A stretch of DNA of 64,000 nt from Omphiscola glabra (taxonomy: Eukaryota > Mollusca > Gastropoda > Lymnaeidae): positions 52,605,608 through 52,669,607 of the forward strand of contig OZ024794.1 in NCBI GenBank assembly GCA_964017045.1, in the 5' to 3' direction. Under the pieces are notes generated by a model that was not told the origin of the DNA, made no database searches, and saw nothing but the letters and a program-made list of their open reading frames with translations. Of the stretch, positions 36,001-47,700 are shown piece after piece (position 1 is the first letter of the stretch; every line of letters begins with the position of its first letter). The position numbers and the translations under genes are program-made.

Positions 36001-39000
36001 AATAATTATCACATTTCAATAAGCGATTTATTTAACATTTGGATAACAAGAAAAGCTAATGTTTTCACCTTTAAATTTATCTAATTTTTAATTGCTTACA
36101 GAAAGGAATTTGTCTTTCACATCTGCATTGATGCTTGTAAAAAGAGCTACATAACTGTCTGCAATTCTGTCAAAGAGAAAGTCTTTGTCTTCTTGTAAGC
36201 CTTCCTGTTAAAAATATCAAAAGACCATTACATTTGGCTTGTGTCTTGAAGAAGTTTACAAATTTAATGTATAAACCTGCTTCATGGAAGTTTTTACATA
36301 TTAAGCTTTACCTCTTTGTTGAACTTGTCTAAGAAAATCCACCAAAATGTGTCTTGCAGGATGACAGAGGAAGCTTCTGAAAGAAATACTTTTTTCCAGA
36401 ACTTTCTAAAACCTGGCTGTAAAACGTAAAGAAGGATATAATTAATATGTTGTCATTTTTAATCATTAATAACCTGCATAAGTCTTTAAATCAACATGAA
36501 TATTGTATGTCATTGGCAGGATACACATTTATTATGATCACCATGTTTTCATTAAGTTCTTTCTTTCAAACAACTTTGCATAAACTTTAAGCTAACAATC
36601 ATTTATAATAAATCCTTTGAAAACATAAACAGTCAAGAATTTTTAAGCTATAACTTTTCTAACATTGAAATTCTGAGCAGTTGTTATTCTATGTAGAATA
36701 GGTGGAGCCTCTAACTGAGAGGGAAGTTCAATCAGTTCTCCTTGTACAAAGCCTGGAAACTGGTAGTATTCCAAACTCCTTTTTCTTGACTCCATCATAG
36801 TATCCACAAGACCCTATACCAAAAGATTATTCCATTAGTTGTTTATTCAAATGTCCTTATAAGCGGATAAGCTATTAAATGTACATAAAAATGGATTATA
36901 ATTTTGAAAAATAAATTTGATAATTAAAAGAAAGAAAACATTTTTTAAATGTATGTTCCATATAGAATCTTACTTACAGTGCTTTTGTCGACCAAGGAAT
37001 GCCTGTTCGATTTTACAGATGAAGGCTCAGATCCATCTGTAAGAAATGCTATGGAAATATAAAAATTATGGGCAAAGAATTGTTATAAACATCGGTGATG
37101 GGCATTCTTAGGTAACTTTGAAATTTGCAAGGACCTAGGAAAGTGCCTCAGAATACCATTCTTCTATTTATGAAAACATTAATGTGACAGAATGCATTAA
37201 AAATTTAGGCACCACCAGGAATGACAAAGATTATTTTAAACTACCAAATGATTTTGACTGTTTCAAACCCTCTAACCAGAAATATAAAAGCTTTATTCTA
37301 CGTATTTAAACCCCTAAAATAGCAACATGGTGGTATTCTAAACATAGTTATACTTGATAAAGAAATGAACTAAAAAAAACAATGATGTGAATTATCATCT
37401 ATGTGAAGTGTATGTGACTGGAGTAATAAGCATATATGAGCTTCAAAATGTATGCAGATATATGCTTGCCAAAATATTATCTTTTGAGCTCATAATAGTG
37501 TATTAGAATTAGCCTATCTTTATGTATGTGGCTGTATCAAGATGAACCAAACAAAATCAGTCAAGATGAATGAGAAAAGAAGCAAAGAACAAGGAAATGT
37601 CCTAATTATTTAAACAAAATTTTCTTTATTTTCTTTTATTTAAGTAATCTTTCAAAATAGTTAGAATTATTAATGTGATCAGAGCGTCCCTAACCCGTCT
37701 GCTTTTTGATTATTATTAATGATAAAGAGAAATCATTTTATCGTAAGCAAATATTCTCATCACCTACTCTTTGATGGAGAATGGAAAAGTCCCTCTGCTA
37801 ACCTTGATATCCTCTTATCATCAGTAAGTACTTGATTTGTAAAGTAATACAGAGTATTGTCTAACTCATCTAATCTCTTTTCCATCTCTTCTAACATATG
37901 TAATCCCAGAGCTGGAGATCTTTCATTAAGGTCATTTGGAAATAACATTTCGTTTAGATAGTTATTATACAAATTTTATTTTCTATTTCAAATTAGATTT
38001 GAAACAAGAAGAGGTATTTTAATTTGTAAAAATTTTACTTTATTTACAATAATGATGAAATCAAATCTAACTCATAATAAGGATACGTGCTGATGCTTTT
38101 AAAATGTTAAAAATGTTCTCCTGAGTTCCCATGAAAAGCCCTTCTGACTGAATATCCAGTGGTTGTTCTAGGCTCATGGGGAATGGCCAGTCACTCTGAA
38201 ATTAAGTTTTGAAAGGTTGTAATTTAATGTAATAGTAAGTCAGGAATGTAGATCCTATTAGATATCTTTTTTTTTTAATATTTTTTTTTGGTTCTGTAAG
38301 GGGAGTTTGAAAAATGAGTCACTAAAAATAACTGTATGTAAAAAAAATTGTAATAGCTTTTCAAAATAAATTTCAAGAGAAATTATGGGCCAACTTTGAA
38401 CATTTTTAATTAGAGATAGTGTTCTCAAAAAGAAATAACGTTTTTCTGTGCTCATCAATGCTGTGATGTTGACTGCATGTAGCTGTATAGCCAACTGTAG
38501 AGAAATACATGTATGCCTTGCAGAAAAGAAGGGAATGAAAGTTTCCAAAGAATGGAATATTTATGAGAAAATCAAATTATTAGTTTTCAAAAAAATTTTA
38601 ATCGCTACACCTGATAGTTTTGGTCTTAAGTTAAGATTCAGATTATATACACAAATATGTTTTTACATCAATTTCTATTATTTTACATCAAAATCATGTG
38701 ACCTACTGTAAAATCTTCATCAGTGTTTAGCAAGACACTGGTCGGAAACACTGAAGTCTTTATCTTTAACTTTTATCTTTAATGAGTGAGTTCGTTCCCC
38801 ATTTTCTTTTTTTTTTCAAAAGAAACTTGTGCATTTCTTAACTGGGTTATGCAGCTTTGAATGAATGTTCTATTAGTTGTATTTCTGTAAAATTTCGTCA
38901 ATTGAAAATATACTCACTATTCCTTCAGCTTTCAAAAACTCATCATAATTAGTTGGTGGTTTCTCACTTGTTTCTTCTTGTGGACTGAATCCTTCATGTT

Positions 39001-39007
39001 TATCCAT
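33095..39007 (-). CDS. FAM227B: FAM227-family protein, probably FAM227B (543 aa, complete)
   Basis: Fourteen minus-strand exons join in phase: 39007-38918, 38195-38087, 37911-37768, 37036-36978, 36813-36664, 36416-36312, 36204-36100, 35820-35694, 35457-35338, 35097-34955, 34722-34597, 34209-34085, 33704-33560 and 33178-33095. The FAM227 domain spans about residues 140-320, with FRKFWKKVFLSEAS, QDTFWWIFLDKF, FLFDRIADSYVALF, VYPNCLAQALYCTYRNAFPES and a following GLRPTPGVWKTW. The C terminus (470-515) is coiled coil. The molecular role of the family is unknown; the human gene is expressed mainly in testis. FAM227B rather than FAM227A is favoured because its convergent neighbour is GALK2, as in human 15q21. 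The exon 2/3 junction appears to be a U12-type intron. The exon 12 acceptor (CTTAAGAG) is weak and duplicated, so that junction is least sure. Confidence 0.9.
33988..34056. repeat. Three perfect 23-bp tandem copies in FAM227B intron 12
   Basis: CATAGAGGGCTGTTCACAGCTAC occurs three times without a mismatch, 30 bases past the exon 12 donor on the minus strand. It is non-coding. Confidence 0.95.
34172..34297. repeat. 63-bp tandem duplication spanning the FAM227B exon 12 acceptor
   Basis: Two head-to-tail copies with a 63-base period (34172-34234 and 34235-34297) share the shared core ATTAACTGATAAATCACAAG plus ATGGATTGGACTCTTAA. Each contains the same 3' splice site and the first codons of exon 12. 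Reading from the upstream (minus-strand) copy runs into TAA, so the downstream copy must be the one used. Confidence 0.9.
37912..38086 (-). other. Apparent U12-type (minor spliceosome) intron in FAM227B
   Basis: On the minus strand, exon 2 is followed at 38086 by GTATCCTTAT, an exact match to the U12 GT-type donor consensus GTATCCTT. Near the 3' end TGACCTTAAT (37934-37925) matches the branch-site core CCTTAAY. The candidate branch A (37926) is 14 bases before CCAG at 37912. No polypyrimidine tract is present, as expected for U12 introns. Splicing here joins GCA-C to CT-CTG in phase (ASAPLGLHMLEEM). No conventional acceptor in the region gives an open frame. Confidence 0.8.
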
Positions 39008-39303
39008 TTTCACTCAGTCTGGTTTCTAAATTCACATATAATTGCAAAAATCAGATTTAATTTATATGCTATACTATATAAATATTTGGTATGTTAAGGT
39101 GATTATGGTTTATGAGTAATGTCTTTTCTTTTAAAAAATATATATAATTAATATTGTACCATTCATAGCCATATGCCTAAATTAAGAATTGGTAAAGTTA
39201 AAGCTTTAAAAGGAAAATCTTTCCTCAGGACATAGTACTATAGTAGTAATAGTAGGTATGCCCAGGCTTACTAGTTCTAGATTCAAGGGCACTCCTTAGA
39301 ACG

Positions 39304-41224
39304 GCGGTCCCAAATTAAAAATAGAATACTTTTCGTTAGAAAGTGTCCGGCTACCAGCCTAATGGCTGCTGATAATTTGTAACACATTTTTTAGACAACA
39401 TTCAGCAAGCCACGGCCACACTAACCAAAAAATACTGCCAGTGGCGTTGTCATAAGTCATAAGTTTGCAGAATGTTTCCTAAGGCAGTTTCAATCTGTCT
39501 TAACCACAATTTCCACAACAGTCATACCATCCCTAAAATCTTCACCTGGTACAATAGGCACCCCCTCAAAATAACTGAACCAGGAGTAGCCAAACTTTTC
39601 AAAAACCTGAAGCCCAATAAAGCACCCGGGCCTGACTGTATCCCAAACATTGTCCTGATACCCTGGCTGACAGCATTGCCCCATCCATCACCAGCATTTT
39701 CCAAAAGTCGCTTGAGTCCGGCAAGCTCCCGCTAGACTGGCTTGATGCAAATGTCACTAGTGCCTACAAGAAAGGTGACCGTCATAACCCAGCAAACTAC
39801 TGCCCAATATCCCTGACCTACGTCCCATGCAAAATTCTATGCAAAAGACTGTCATGGCAATTCTCGACTTCTCCAACGCCTTCCACACTGTTCCACACAG
39901 CCTTCTTCTACACAAACTCCACCACTACGGCATTACCGGCAACCTTCACTCCTGGCTCTCAACATTCCTAACAAAACGGACCATGCAAGTAGTGGTAGAT
40001 GGCATCCAATCAGGCAAAGCCACTGTAGACTCAGGAGTTCCTCAAGCCACAGTACTGGGCCCCAGTGGGCCCCCTTCTCTTTCTCTGTCACATAAACGAC
40101 CTCTCTGATGTAAGGCTATTTGCAGATGACCGTCTTGTCTACAGAGAGATAATCGACTTTGATGACCACAACCACCTCCAAGCAAATTTGAAGTGCCTTG
40201 TGAATTGGGCGGACAAATGGGGCATGAAATTTAATGAAACCAAATGCTACACAATGAGCATCTCAAGAAAAAAAACATCAAGCTATATGTACTCCCTAAA
40301 TAGGACAATCCTCCAACAAGTATCAAATAATCCATACCTTGGAATTCTCTTCTCAAATAACCTAAAATGGTCACAAAAAATTCATAAAAAGCCAACTCCA
40401 CACTAGGTTTCATTCGAAGAAATCTGAGCCACTGCCCAACATCCTGCAAACGAAATGACTATCTTGCACTTGTCCATCCACTACTAGAATATGGTGCGAT
40501 CATCTGGGACCCATATCTAAAGCAAGACGTGGACAAGTTGGAGCGAATCCAATGTAACACAGTACACTTCATAGCATGTGACTACAGAACCACCACTCCT
40601 GGCTACGTCACTGGCCTCTTAAACAGATTTGACATCCCCTCCCTCAAAGACAGACGAGAAAAGATCCGCCTAACATTCTTATATAAAGGGGTCATGGGGC
40701 TACCGCCAGCCATCCCAGCAAACAATTATCTTACCCCACAGAAGCCAGGTCGATTAATCAGAGCCAAACACTCACTAAACACTGACTTAACCTCTGACAA
40801 ATCCCATGAGCAATTACACCCTGAACAATAGCAAATGCTTCACTGTGCCTTGGAGTAACACAGTGCAACTTAAACAATAATTCTTCCCACGCACAAGAAT
40901 GGCTTGGAACCACTTGGACAATACCGCCGTGAACCCGACATCTATCGAGGCTTCAAGGCTGCTCTGACATCTGCTAAGAGCCGTTAGGATGGCAGCCTCG
41001 CTTCCCCAACTGTTGCAATATATGCCAGTACATGGATGCAGCAACGTCTACTAGAACCAGAAAACATTATTATTTGAAATATGAACCGACGTTGGTGGTC
41101 TGCCAGCCATTGTATTGCTTATTTTATATTAATATTACTGCACGTAATAATTAGTCTGAAAACAAAATTTAAAGTACAAATTATAACGAAACCGAAAAGT
41201 ATTCTATTTTTAATTTGGGAACGC
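39304..41224. mobile_element. Element with 32-bp inverted ends, interrupted by a LINE
   Basis: The sequence from GCGGTCCCAAATTAAAAATA at 39304 to 39335 is matched in inverse by 41193-41224 (31 of 32 bases; one G/T difference). Excluding the inserted LINE, the original unit is a few hundred bases and non-coding. It fills most of the head-to-head interval between FAM227B and ODAD4. The superfamily was not recognised. Confidence 0.7.
39472..41064 (+). pseudogene. Jockey/CR1-like reverse transcriptase, 5'-truncated and broken
   Basis: Successive frames on the plus strand spell a LINE ORF2 tail. Near 39595-39660 is LKPNKAPGPDCIPN. At about 39840-40050 is MAILDFSNAFHTVPHSLLLHKL with GITGNLHSWLS and SGVPQATVLGP. 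At 40065-40400 are GPLLFLCHINDL and the LFADDRLVY motif (the catalytic YADD/FADD box). The thumb region and an FFPRTRMAWNHL-type tail follow to about 41000. Frameshifts and stops separate the pieces, so it is dead. The endonuclease part is absent. The element ends near 41064 at CATTATTATTTG, a likely short tail. Assignment to jockey-like lineages is from the tail motif and is tentative. Confidence 0.88.
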
Positions 41225-41688
41225 AAATATTGAATGAGAATGTATAGTATAGACAGTATAGGCCTACTTTTTACCTTTACAAATTATTATGATTTTTGAT
41301 GTGCAATGTTTCTAACTATCATGGTCGGATGGTGATTTCCGAAACTTAAGTTTATTTTTCACCAATCCATCGATATGATTCTAGGACTTCTAACCCTGTC
41401 ATTGAATTTTTCACATAAAATTAAATTGAAATCCCTTTTTTGGTATTATGAGTAATCTCCCTTAGCGTTGTTAAGAACGCATAATTAAGGCAACCGGGTA
41501 TTTTTAAAAAATTTTTTTTAATAAATTCAATATAACATTTTACAGCAAAAAGCAGAGAAAGTAAAATATATTTAATCTAATAAATATAAATCCTCCTTTA
41601 AGATTTTGAAATATTTATAATAATGTGTAAAATTGTATGTGGGTCAATGTATAAATACGAAACATCATTAATCGTGGCTTTACGTTTT

Positions 41689-41703
41689 GTGTCCTATGGC
41701 AAC
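41689..41703 (+). promoter_or_regulatory. RFX X-box-like site upstream of ODAD4
   Basis: GTGTCC-TAT-GGCAAC fits the X-box layout GTNRCC-N(0-3)-RGYAAC with one mismatch (T for purine in the first half). It lies 87 bases before the ODAD4 ATG. RFX transcription factors bind such sites in promoters of ciliary genes. One such half-site-rich match can occur by chance, but the position and the gene make it plausible. Confidence 0.5.
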
Positions 41704-41789
41704 AGATAAATGCAAGTGCCCGTGAACAAAATATAATCTATTCATCCACAATAGAAACATATGAGTTTCGTTACTGTGACTGAGAAAAA

Positions 41790-44700
41790 ATGAGTAAGCC
41801 TGGAAAAAATGCTCCAAAGCGTGGGAGAAAGGATAATGATAGTGATGCAGGAACCGATGACCCAGGAACTGTTGGTACATTTGAAACCCTTCGTGACGAA
41901 GGGGAGCATTTTGTTCATGTCAAACAATACGAAAAAGCTATTGAAAGCTTCACAAAGGTTATCTCTTTCATTGATTTATGTTAATATTCTTATTGGTTAA
42001 GTTAAATAAATTTTGCCATCTTAATTCTGCACAGAGGAAATATATTTAAACGAAAATATATAGAATTAGATGATAACTGGAGGATCTCTTTCATTTATTT
42101 ATGCATATGTCTGCATATCATATGTCATATTCTTTATTTTGGTTAGCCTAAGACGTCAAAGTTAAGCCTAAGTCTAAATAAACTTTGCCATCTTAATTCT
42201 GCACAGAGGAAAGATATTTTAACGAAAATATATAGAATTAGATTAGAATTAGAGGCAACTCAAAAATAAATACTGTAAATGTACTGTAGTTGTAGAAAAA
42301 GTTTGGCCTGGGTAGAATTGGCCTGGTTGATTTGCCCTTAAGAATTGGCACACGACCTGGGCCTTGTTACTTGTTGATTATTTATAATTTATGGGGAATG
42401 TTTTAACAGGCCCAGTTCTCAGGTACAAATAAACGCAAAAGTTTATTGAAAAAACCTATTTCATTTTTTCCCCCAGTATTATTGTAATATTAAAAAATAA
42501 AATATAAATACCATAAAAAAACATAAGTGAGATATTACAAAATTAATATCAATATCATAGAATTGATCATAGGTATTTAAGAATATTCCAATAATATATG
42601 TTTATAAGATTTGCCAGGCCATCAATTAAGCTATTTGTCAGGCAATTTATTAATTGCACACCTAACAAGTTGCTGTTATGTCTGGTTCACAGTACATCAG
42701 CATAAATGTTTCTTATTTTTTACTGATAAATTTTATCTCTGTTGATTTTTATAAATTTTGTTATTTATTAATTCTAGACTATGATCAAGTGTCTTCTTTA
42801 ATTGTCCAGAACAGCAATTTTTAAAAAAAATATTTTTGTAGCTGTAGTGGCTGTCATGTGAGCCCAAAAAGATGTGACCCATTGGACAATGCTCCTCCCT
42901 TGATCGATCCACCCCTGAGTATAAGATAACCTTTGTAATAACATTTATTTTTATACAGGCTCTTGAAATGAAGGGAGGAGATAAAACATGTTTAGTTGTA
43001 CGGGCTAAATGTTATCTCATGCTTGGAAATGCAGAAAAGGCTTTAGCAGATGCAGAGTCAGCTTTAGAACAAAATGAGGATGGAAAAAGAGAAATCAGGG
43101 TATACATTTTAAAGCATTTGTTAAATATATATAGATATAGAAATCCAATTTATGATAGAAATATTCAACTACTAGAATTACTCTTAATTTTTTAACTGCA
43201 ACTACATTACTTTTTTAAAATGTTCGCTATAGGATATAAGATATAACTTAAAAACTATAAAAATTCTTCCTTTTCCTTTTTCCTTATTATCATATATAAA
43301 AAAATACTATTATGTTATACACATATTCAAATAAAGTAACGAATTAGAAATAAGGGTTTGCATATAAAGCCAATAAATTATTACTTTAATATGTCCACAT
43401 GCTTTTTAGGCACTAAACATGAAAGCTGAAGCATTATATCAGAAGGGAGATTTTGAAAGTGCTCTAGTCTTTTACCATAGAGGGAATAAGTTGAGACCAG
43501 AATTACAAGAGTTTCGTCTTGGCATTCAAAAGTGTGAAGAAGCTATAGACAACAGTATTGGAAGTATGTATATATACTATTTCTAATTATTGACTTGTAC
43601 ACACAAAGTTTTGATTATGATAGAATTATATTGAGAGTATATGGATTATTTATAAATGACCACCGTAGCATCATTAGGGCTGTGTGGGGGTTTGAACTGC
43701 ACCGGGTGACACCCTCAAAGGGATGAAATGGAAAATTTCAAATTTAACAGAATTCGTCCTAGCAGATTTCAAGACAGATCAAAGTTAACTGAAAGAAAAG
43801 GGTGTCAACAGAGCATATTTTCACCAGAGCAGGCAGACTTTGAGAAAGTCCACAAGGAATTTTGGAGAGGAGTGACATCATGAATTTACCGCTCTGGGTG
43901 ACACCAACCCTAATGATATCACTGCGTGACCTGTACTGTAAATAAATTTAAAATGGAAATAAGGGGAGAGACTGCAATCATTTTAGCAAAATAGGAAATG
44001 AGTAAAATCAAGTAAGGTCAAACCTGAAAAAAGGGACACAACTAAACAACAAACATGTCAGCAGAAAGCCTTAATCAGTGAACAAACAAAATAAAAAAAC
44101 AGAAAAAAATTGAATGTAAAAATTGTATTCTTCTTTTTCTGTTGTTTGTTTGCTGACAAAGGCTTCATGCCAATATGCTTGTTGTTTTGTTGCGTTCCTT
44201 TTTTCAGGTTTGACCTTACTTTTTTTACGCATTTCCTACATAAATTTAAGGCCTATGGCATATTAGAAGATATATTTGTAGTGATTGAAATTTCATTGTA
44301 CTTCTCATTTCATCAGGTCCTGGAGCTGTCCATTTAGAAGCCTCAGGAGATTTATCCTATTTTTACAAGCAAAATGAGGTGAGTTTTACCATAATTGTAG
44401 ATTTACTGCATACTCCAAAATGTTTTTCATAATTTTATTTACATAGACTACATGTTTACTTTTGAAAACTTAGCCCAGTTAATGCATCCATACCATCAGT
44501 TTTCAGTTTTTCTGTAATGCAAAAGTTTGTCTAAATTCATTTTTATTTATTTATTTTGAATCTTAACTCAATATTTAAGAACAATCATGGTAAATAATTT
44601 TTTGTTAAACACCAAGTGATTATAGAGCAAGATGTGTATGAATACATTAAATATTCTAAGCCAATTTGTAGGTTTACTTTTGATTCTTATTTTATAAACT

Positions 44701-47700
44701 TGCTTTTATGACATTCATTTGTACTTTAATTTTTTAGTGGGCTCATTCATATTTTCTATTAATTTATTTAAGCATTTAATGTCAAATCTGAAATTAGATG
44801 ACAAAATATTGTATGTATATGACAAACTAAATTATATACAAAATTCTATGTCTTGTCAGACACATAAAAATATAATACTACTTGACTTTTTTCTTTTAAA
44901 TTTTTTTTCTGCACATAACTTTGTTCTTTAGAAATAAAAAATGTTTAAATTAAATAACAAAATGCACTTCAGCCTATAATTTTATAATTTCCTTTCATAG
45001 TATGCAACTATTAAGAAAATAATGTCATGCCATGTGGATTTTAAGCCCCCTTATATTATATCAGGTTTTCTCTGTATAGTCAACCTGAGATAGATTCATT
45101 TTTACTATATAGATGACATCTTTCTTTCTTCACAAGACGATGGAGTAGCTATGGACACTTCATCAATGGCTTATGCAGCCAATCCTGGAATGACAGCTTT
45201 GGCTGCTCTTCTTGTAGGAGAATCTTGACTCCTGGTTAAATTTTGCCTTCCATAAGGCTTTTTATTGTTGCAAGGTCTTTGTTTTGCGCTCTTTCTGCCT
45301 GTTTGACTCCCGCACACACTGCTGTTTGCAAGCTATAACAGTGTTTGCGATGATCTCCCTTTTTTATTTCTATTTTGGCTTCCCTCATATTCCTTTTGCA
45401 AATATCCTTGAATTGCATCTGTGACCATCCATTAAGTCTTTCCCCTCAGCCAACTCTCCATCAGTTCACAAATTAGCACCTTATTTTACCTTGTTCTGTA
45501 CAATACTGAACAGCCTACCATCAGATCCGGTATGGATGTATACTCTGTCTTCACAGTGCCTGAAGGCAAACTGAAGAAAATGGAGAAGTGCATTGGTGCC
45601 AGTATGCAGCCTTGTTTCACTCCACTGCTGACTGGGAATGTCTATGCCATTGAAAGTTATTGTGCATGATTTCGTGAAATGACTGTATGATTGCTAGTAG
45701 TCGAGGTGGATAACCAATTTTATGCAAACTACTGAACAGGCAACGCTGACCTACTAAGTGAAATGCCTTGGTCAGATCTATGAAGCAATGTCGAGAGGGC
45801 TATGCTTATGCTGTTAATGGCTTGTCTCATCAATTCGCATAACAAAAATATGTCTTTAGTTTAACAACCTCATCAGAAACCACACTGGGATGTGTTTGGC
45901 CAGAGTATGCAATTGTTTAAGGGCGACATCAGCCAAAAATGTTTCAACTAAGCCAAGGAGTGAAATTTTTCAGTATTATTACAATCCTTGCGGTCGCCTT
46001 TATTTTTGTACAATGTTACAATGTTGGCGTCTCTCATGTCCAGGGGAACGTCTTTGTAGTTTATAGTTCAAGATAATACTCAACCCAATGCTGAAGTTGA
46101 TCATTTAGGTTTCATGATAACTTGACATGGTTTGAATACAATTGCACAGGTCCAACCATTAATTGTTGTTCAGTTGCGCACAGTCTGCTTGGATATTCTT
46201 TTTGCAGACCTGAGAGCCTGTTGTGTACAAGCCAAGGTACATTCTTGTAGGCAAGTAGGGCCTTTAATTTTTCTGAGTCATGGGGTCCATCTTATTACAA
46301 TGCATCTCATATCAATCATTATTTTTATATGCTCCCTTTTCCTATAGGCCGAGATGACTGAAACATTTTGTAGATGAGTCCACTTTTAGTCTTTAACGAT
46401 AACTGGTGACCCCATTACAAGGGCATCTTACTACACACTTGTAAACTACTGCGTTTTTTTCTGGATTGCTTGAGCAGTGGATGCTAATGAATGGACATCA
46501 CTACTTTTTAGCATGATGCAATTTATTTGGCATTAATCATATTTTACTTGAAACGAGAGAATGGTCCATGTCACAGTTGGGACTATGGAACTGCAAGGTG
46601 TGAAGTACACTTGCCAGCTCCACATTCCTAGTGATGATGAGGTATAGCTGATGCCAGTAACGGGAACACGGGTGTTGCCTGGGATTTATTATTTTTGAAC
46701 TTGAAGAAGGGGTTTTTAACACAGAGCCCATGGGAGCAGCTCAGCTCCACTTGACCGTTATCATTAATCCTTCCCAGTCCGTGATAACCAAAACATGAAG
46801 GCCAGGTTTCCTGTTCAGCCTCCACACTAGCATTAAAGTCTCCCGGAATGTTGGGAGCACAGGATAATTCTTGATCTAGGGCCTTGTAGAACATATCTTT
46901 CTCCACTGGATTCAAACTGAGAGTCGGAGCCTACACAATGAATATGATAGCCTTGCCTGCAGTACATGACATCTGCAGGTGCAGAATCCTATTTGATCCC
47001 AATGATGGAGGCTGAATGCAGGTCATTAGTATGTTTTATATAACGAATCCAATACTGTGCTGACTGAGTTCATCTCTTTCCCCTGCCAGTAGAATGTGTA
47101 GCCTTCCTTGATGGTAACACTATCCGCCAGTCGGTTCTCTTGGAGGCAGGCAATGTCAATTTTGAATCTGGCAAGTTTCTTGTCAATAAAAGCAGTCTTT
47201 CTCATGCCGTCAATCTGTTTTAGGTCTATGACAAATCCAGGACACATGGTTCTTACATTCTATGTTGCAAAGTAAAAGGGTGGAGTCTTCCTTTTATTTA
47301 CTATCCTTACCTTGCCTTACAAAAAAGTAGCTGTTCTGATGAATTTTACTATATTATTTATATTTGCAATGCTCTGGTGCATTTGTACCACTACAGACAT
47401 CTAGCCAAAGGTTAGAGTACCTTGACTTCTTGCTTGATCCTACATTTCAAATTGTATCAGTGTAGTCAGTTTGTTTTAATAATTGGCATAAAATAATATT
47501 TTAAAAATATATTAAGGGGATAGTTTTATATTCTAAAATCACTGTATTTAAAAAGGCAAATTTAAGAATTGACTTTCATGTAGCGTAGTAAACATTTTAG
47601 TCAATCATTAAATTGGGAATCATTGCCTTAAAGCTTTTTCCAAATCTATCTTTTTTAAAAAAAGTTTTGAAGATAATTTATAATAGTAGGCCACAGCCCA

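Noticed and set aside
37768..37972. Extending FAM227B exon 3 upstream to the limit of its open frame
   Set aside because: No AG lies within that extension in a usable phase; the U12-type acceptor at 37912 explains the junction and gives a better join.
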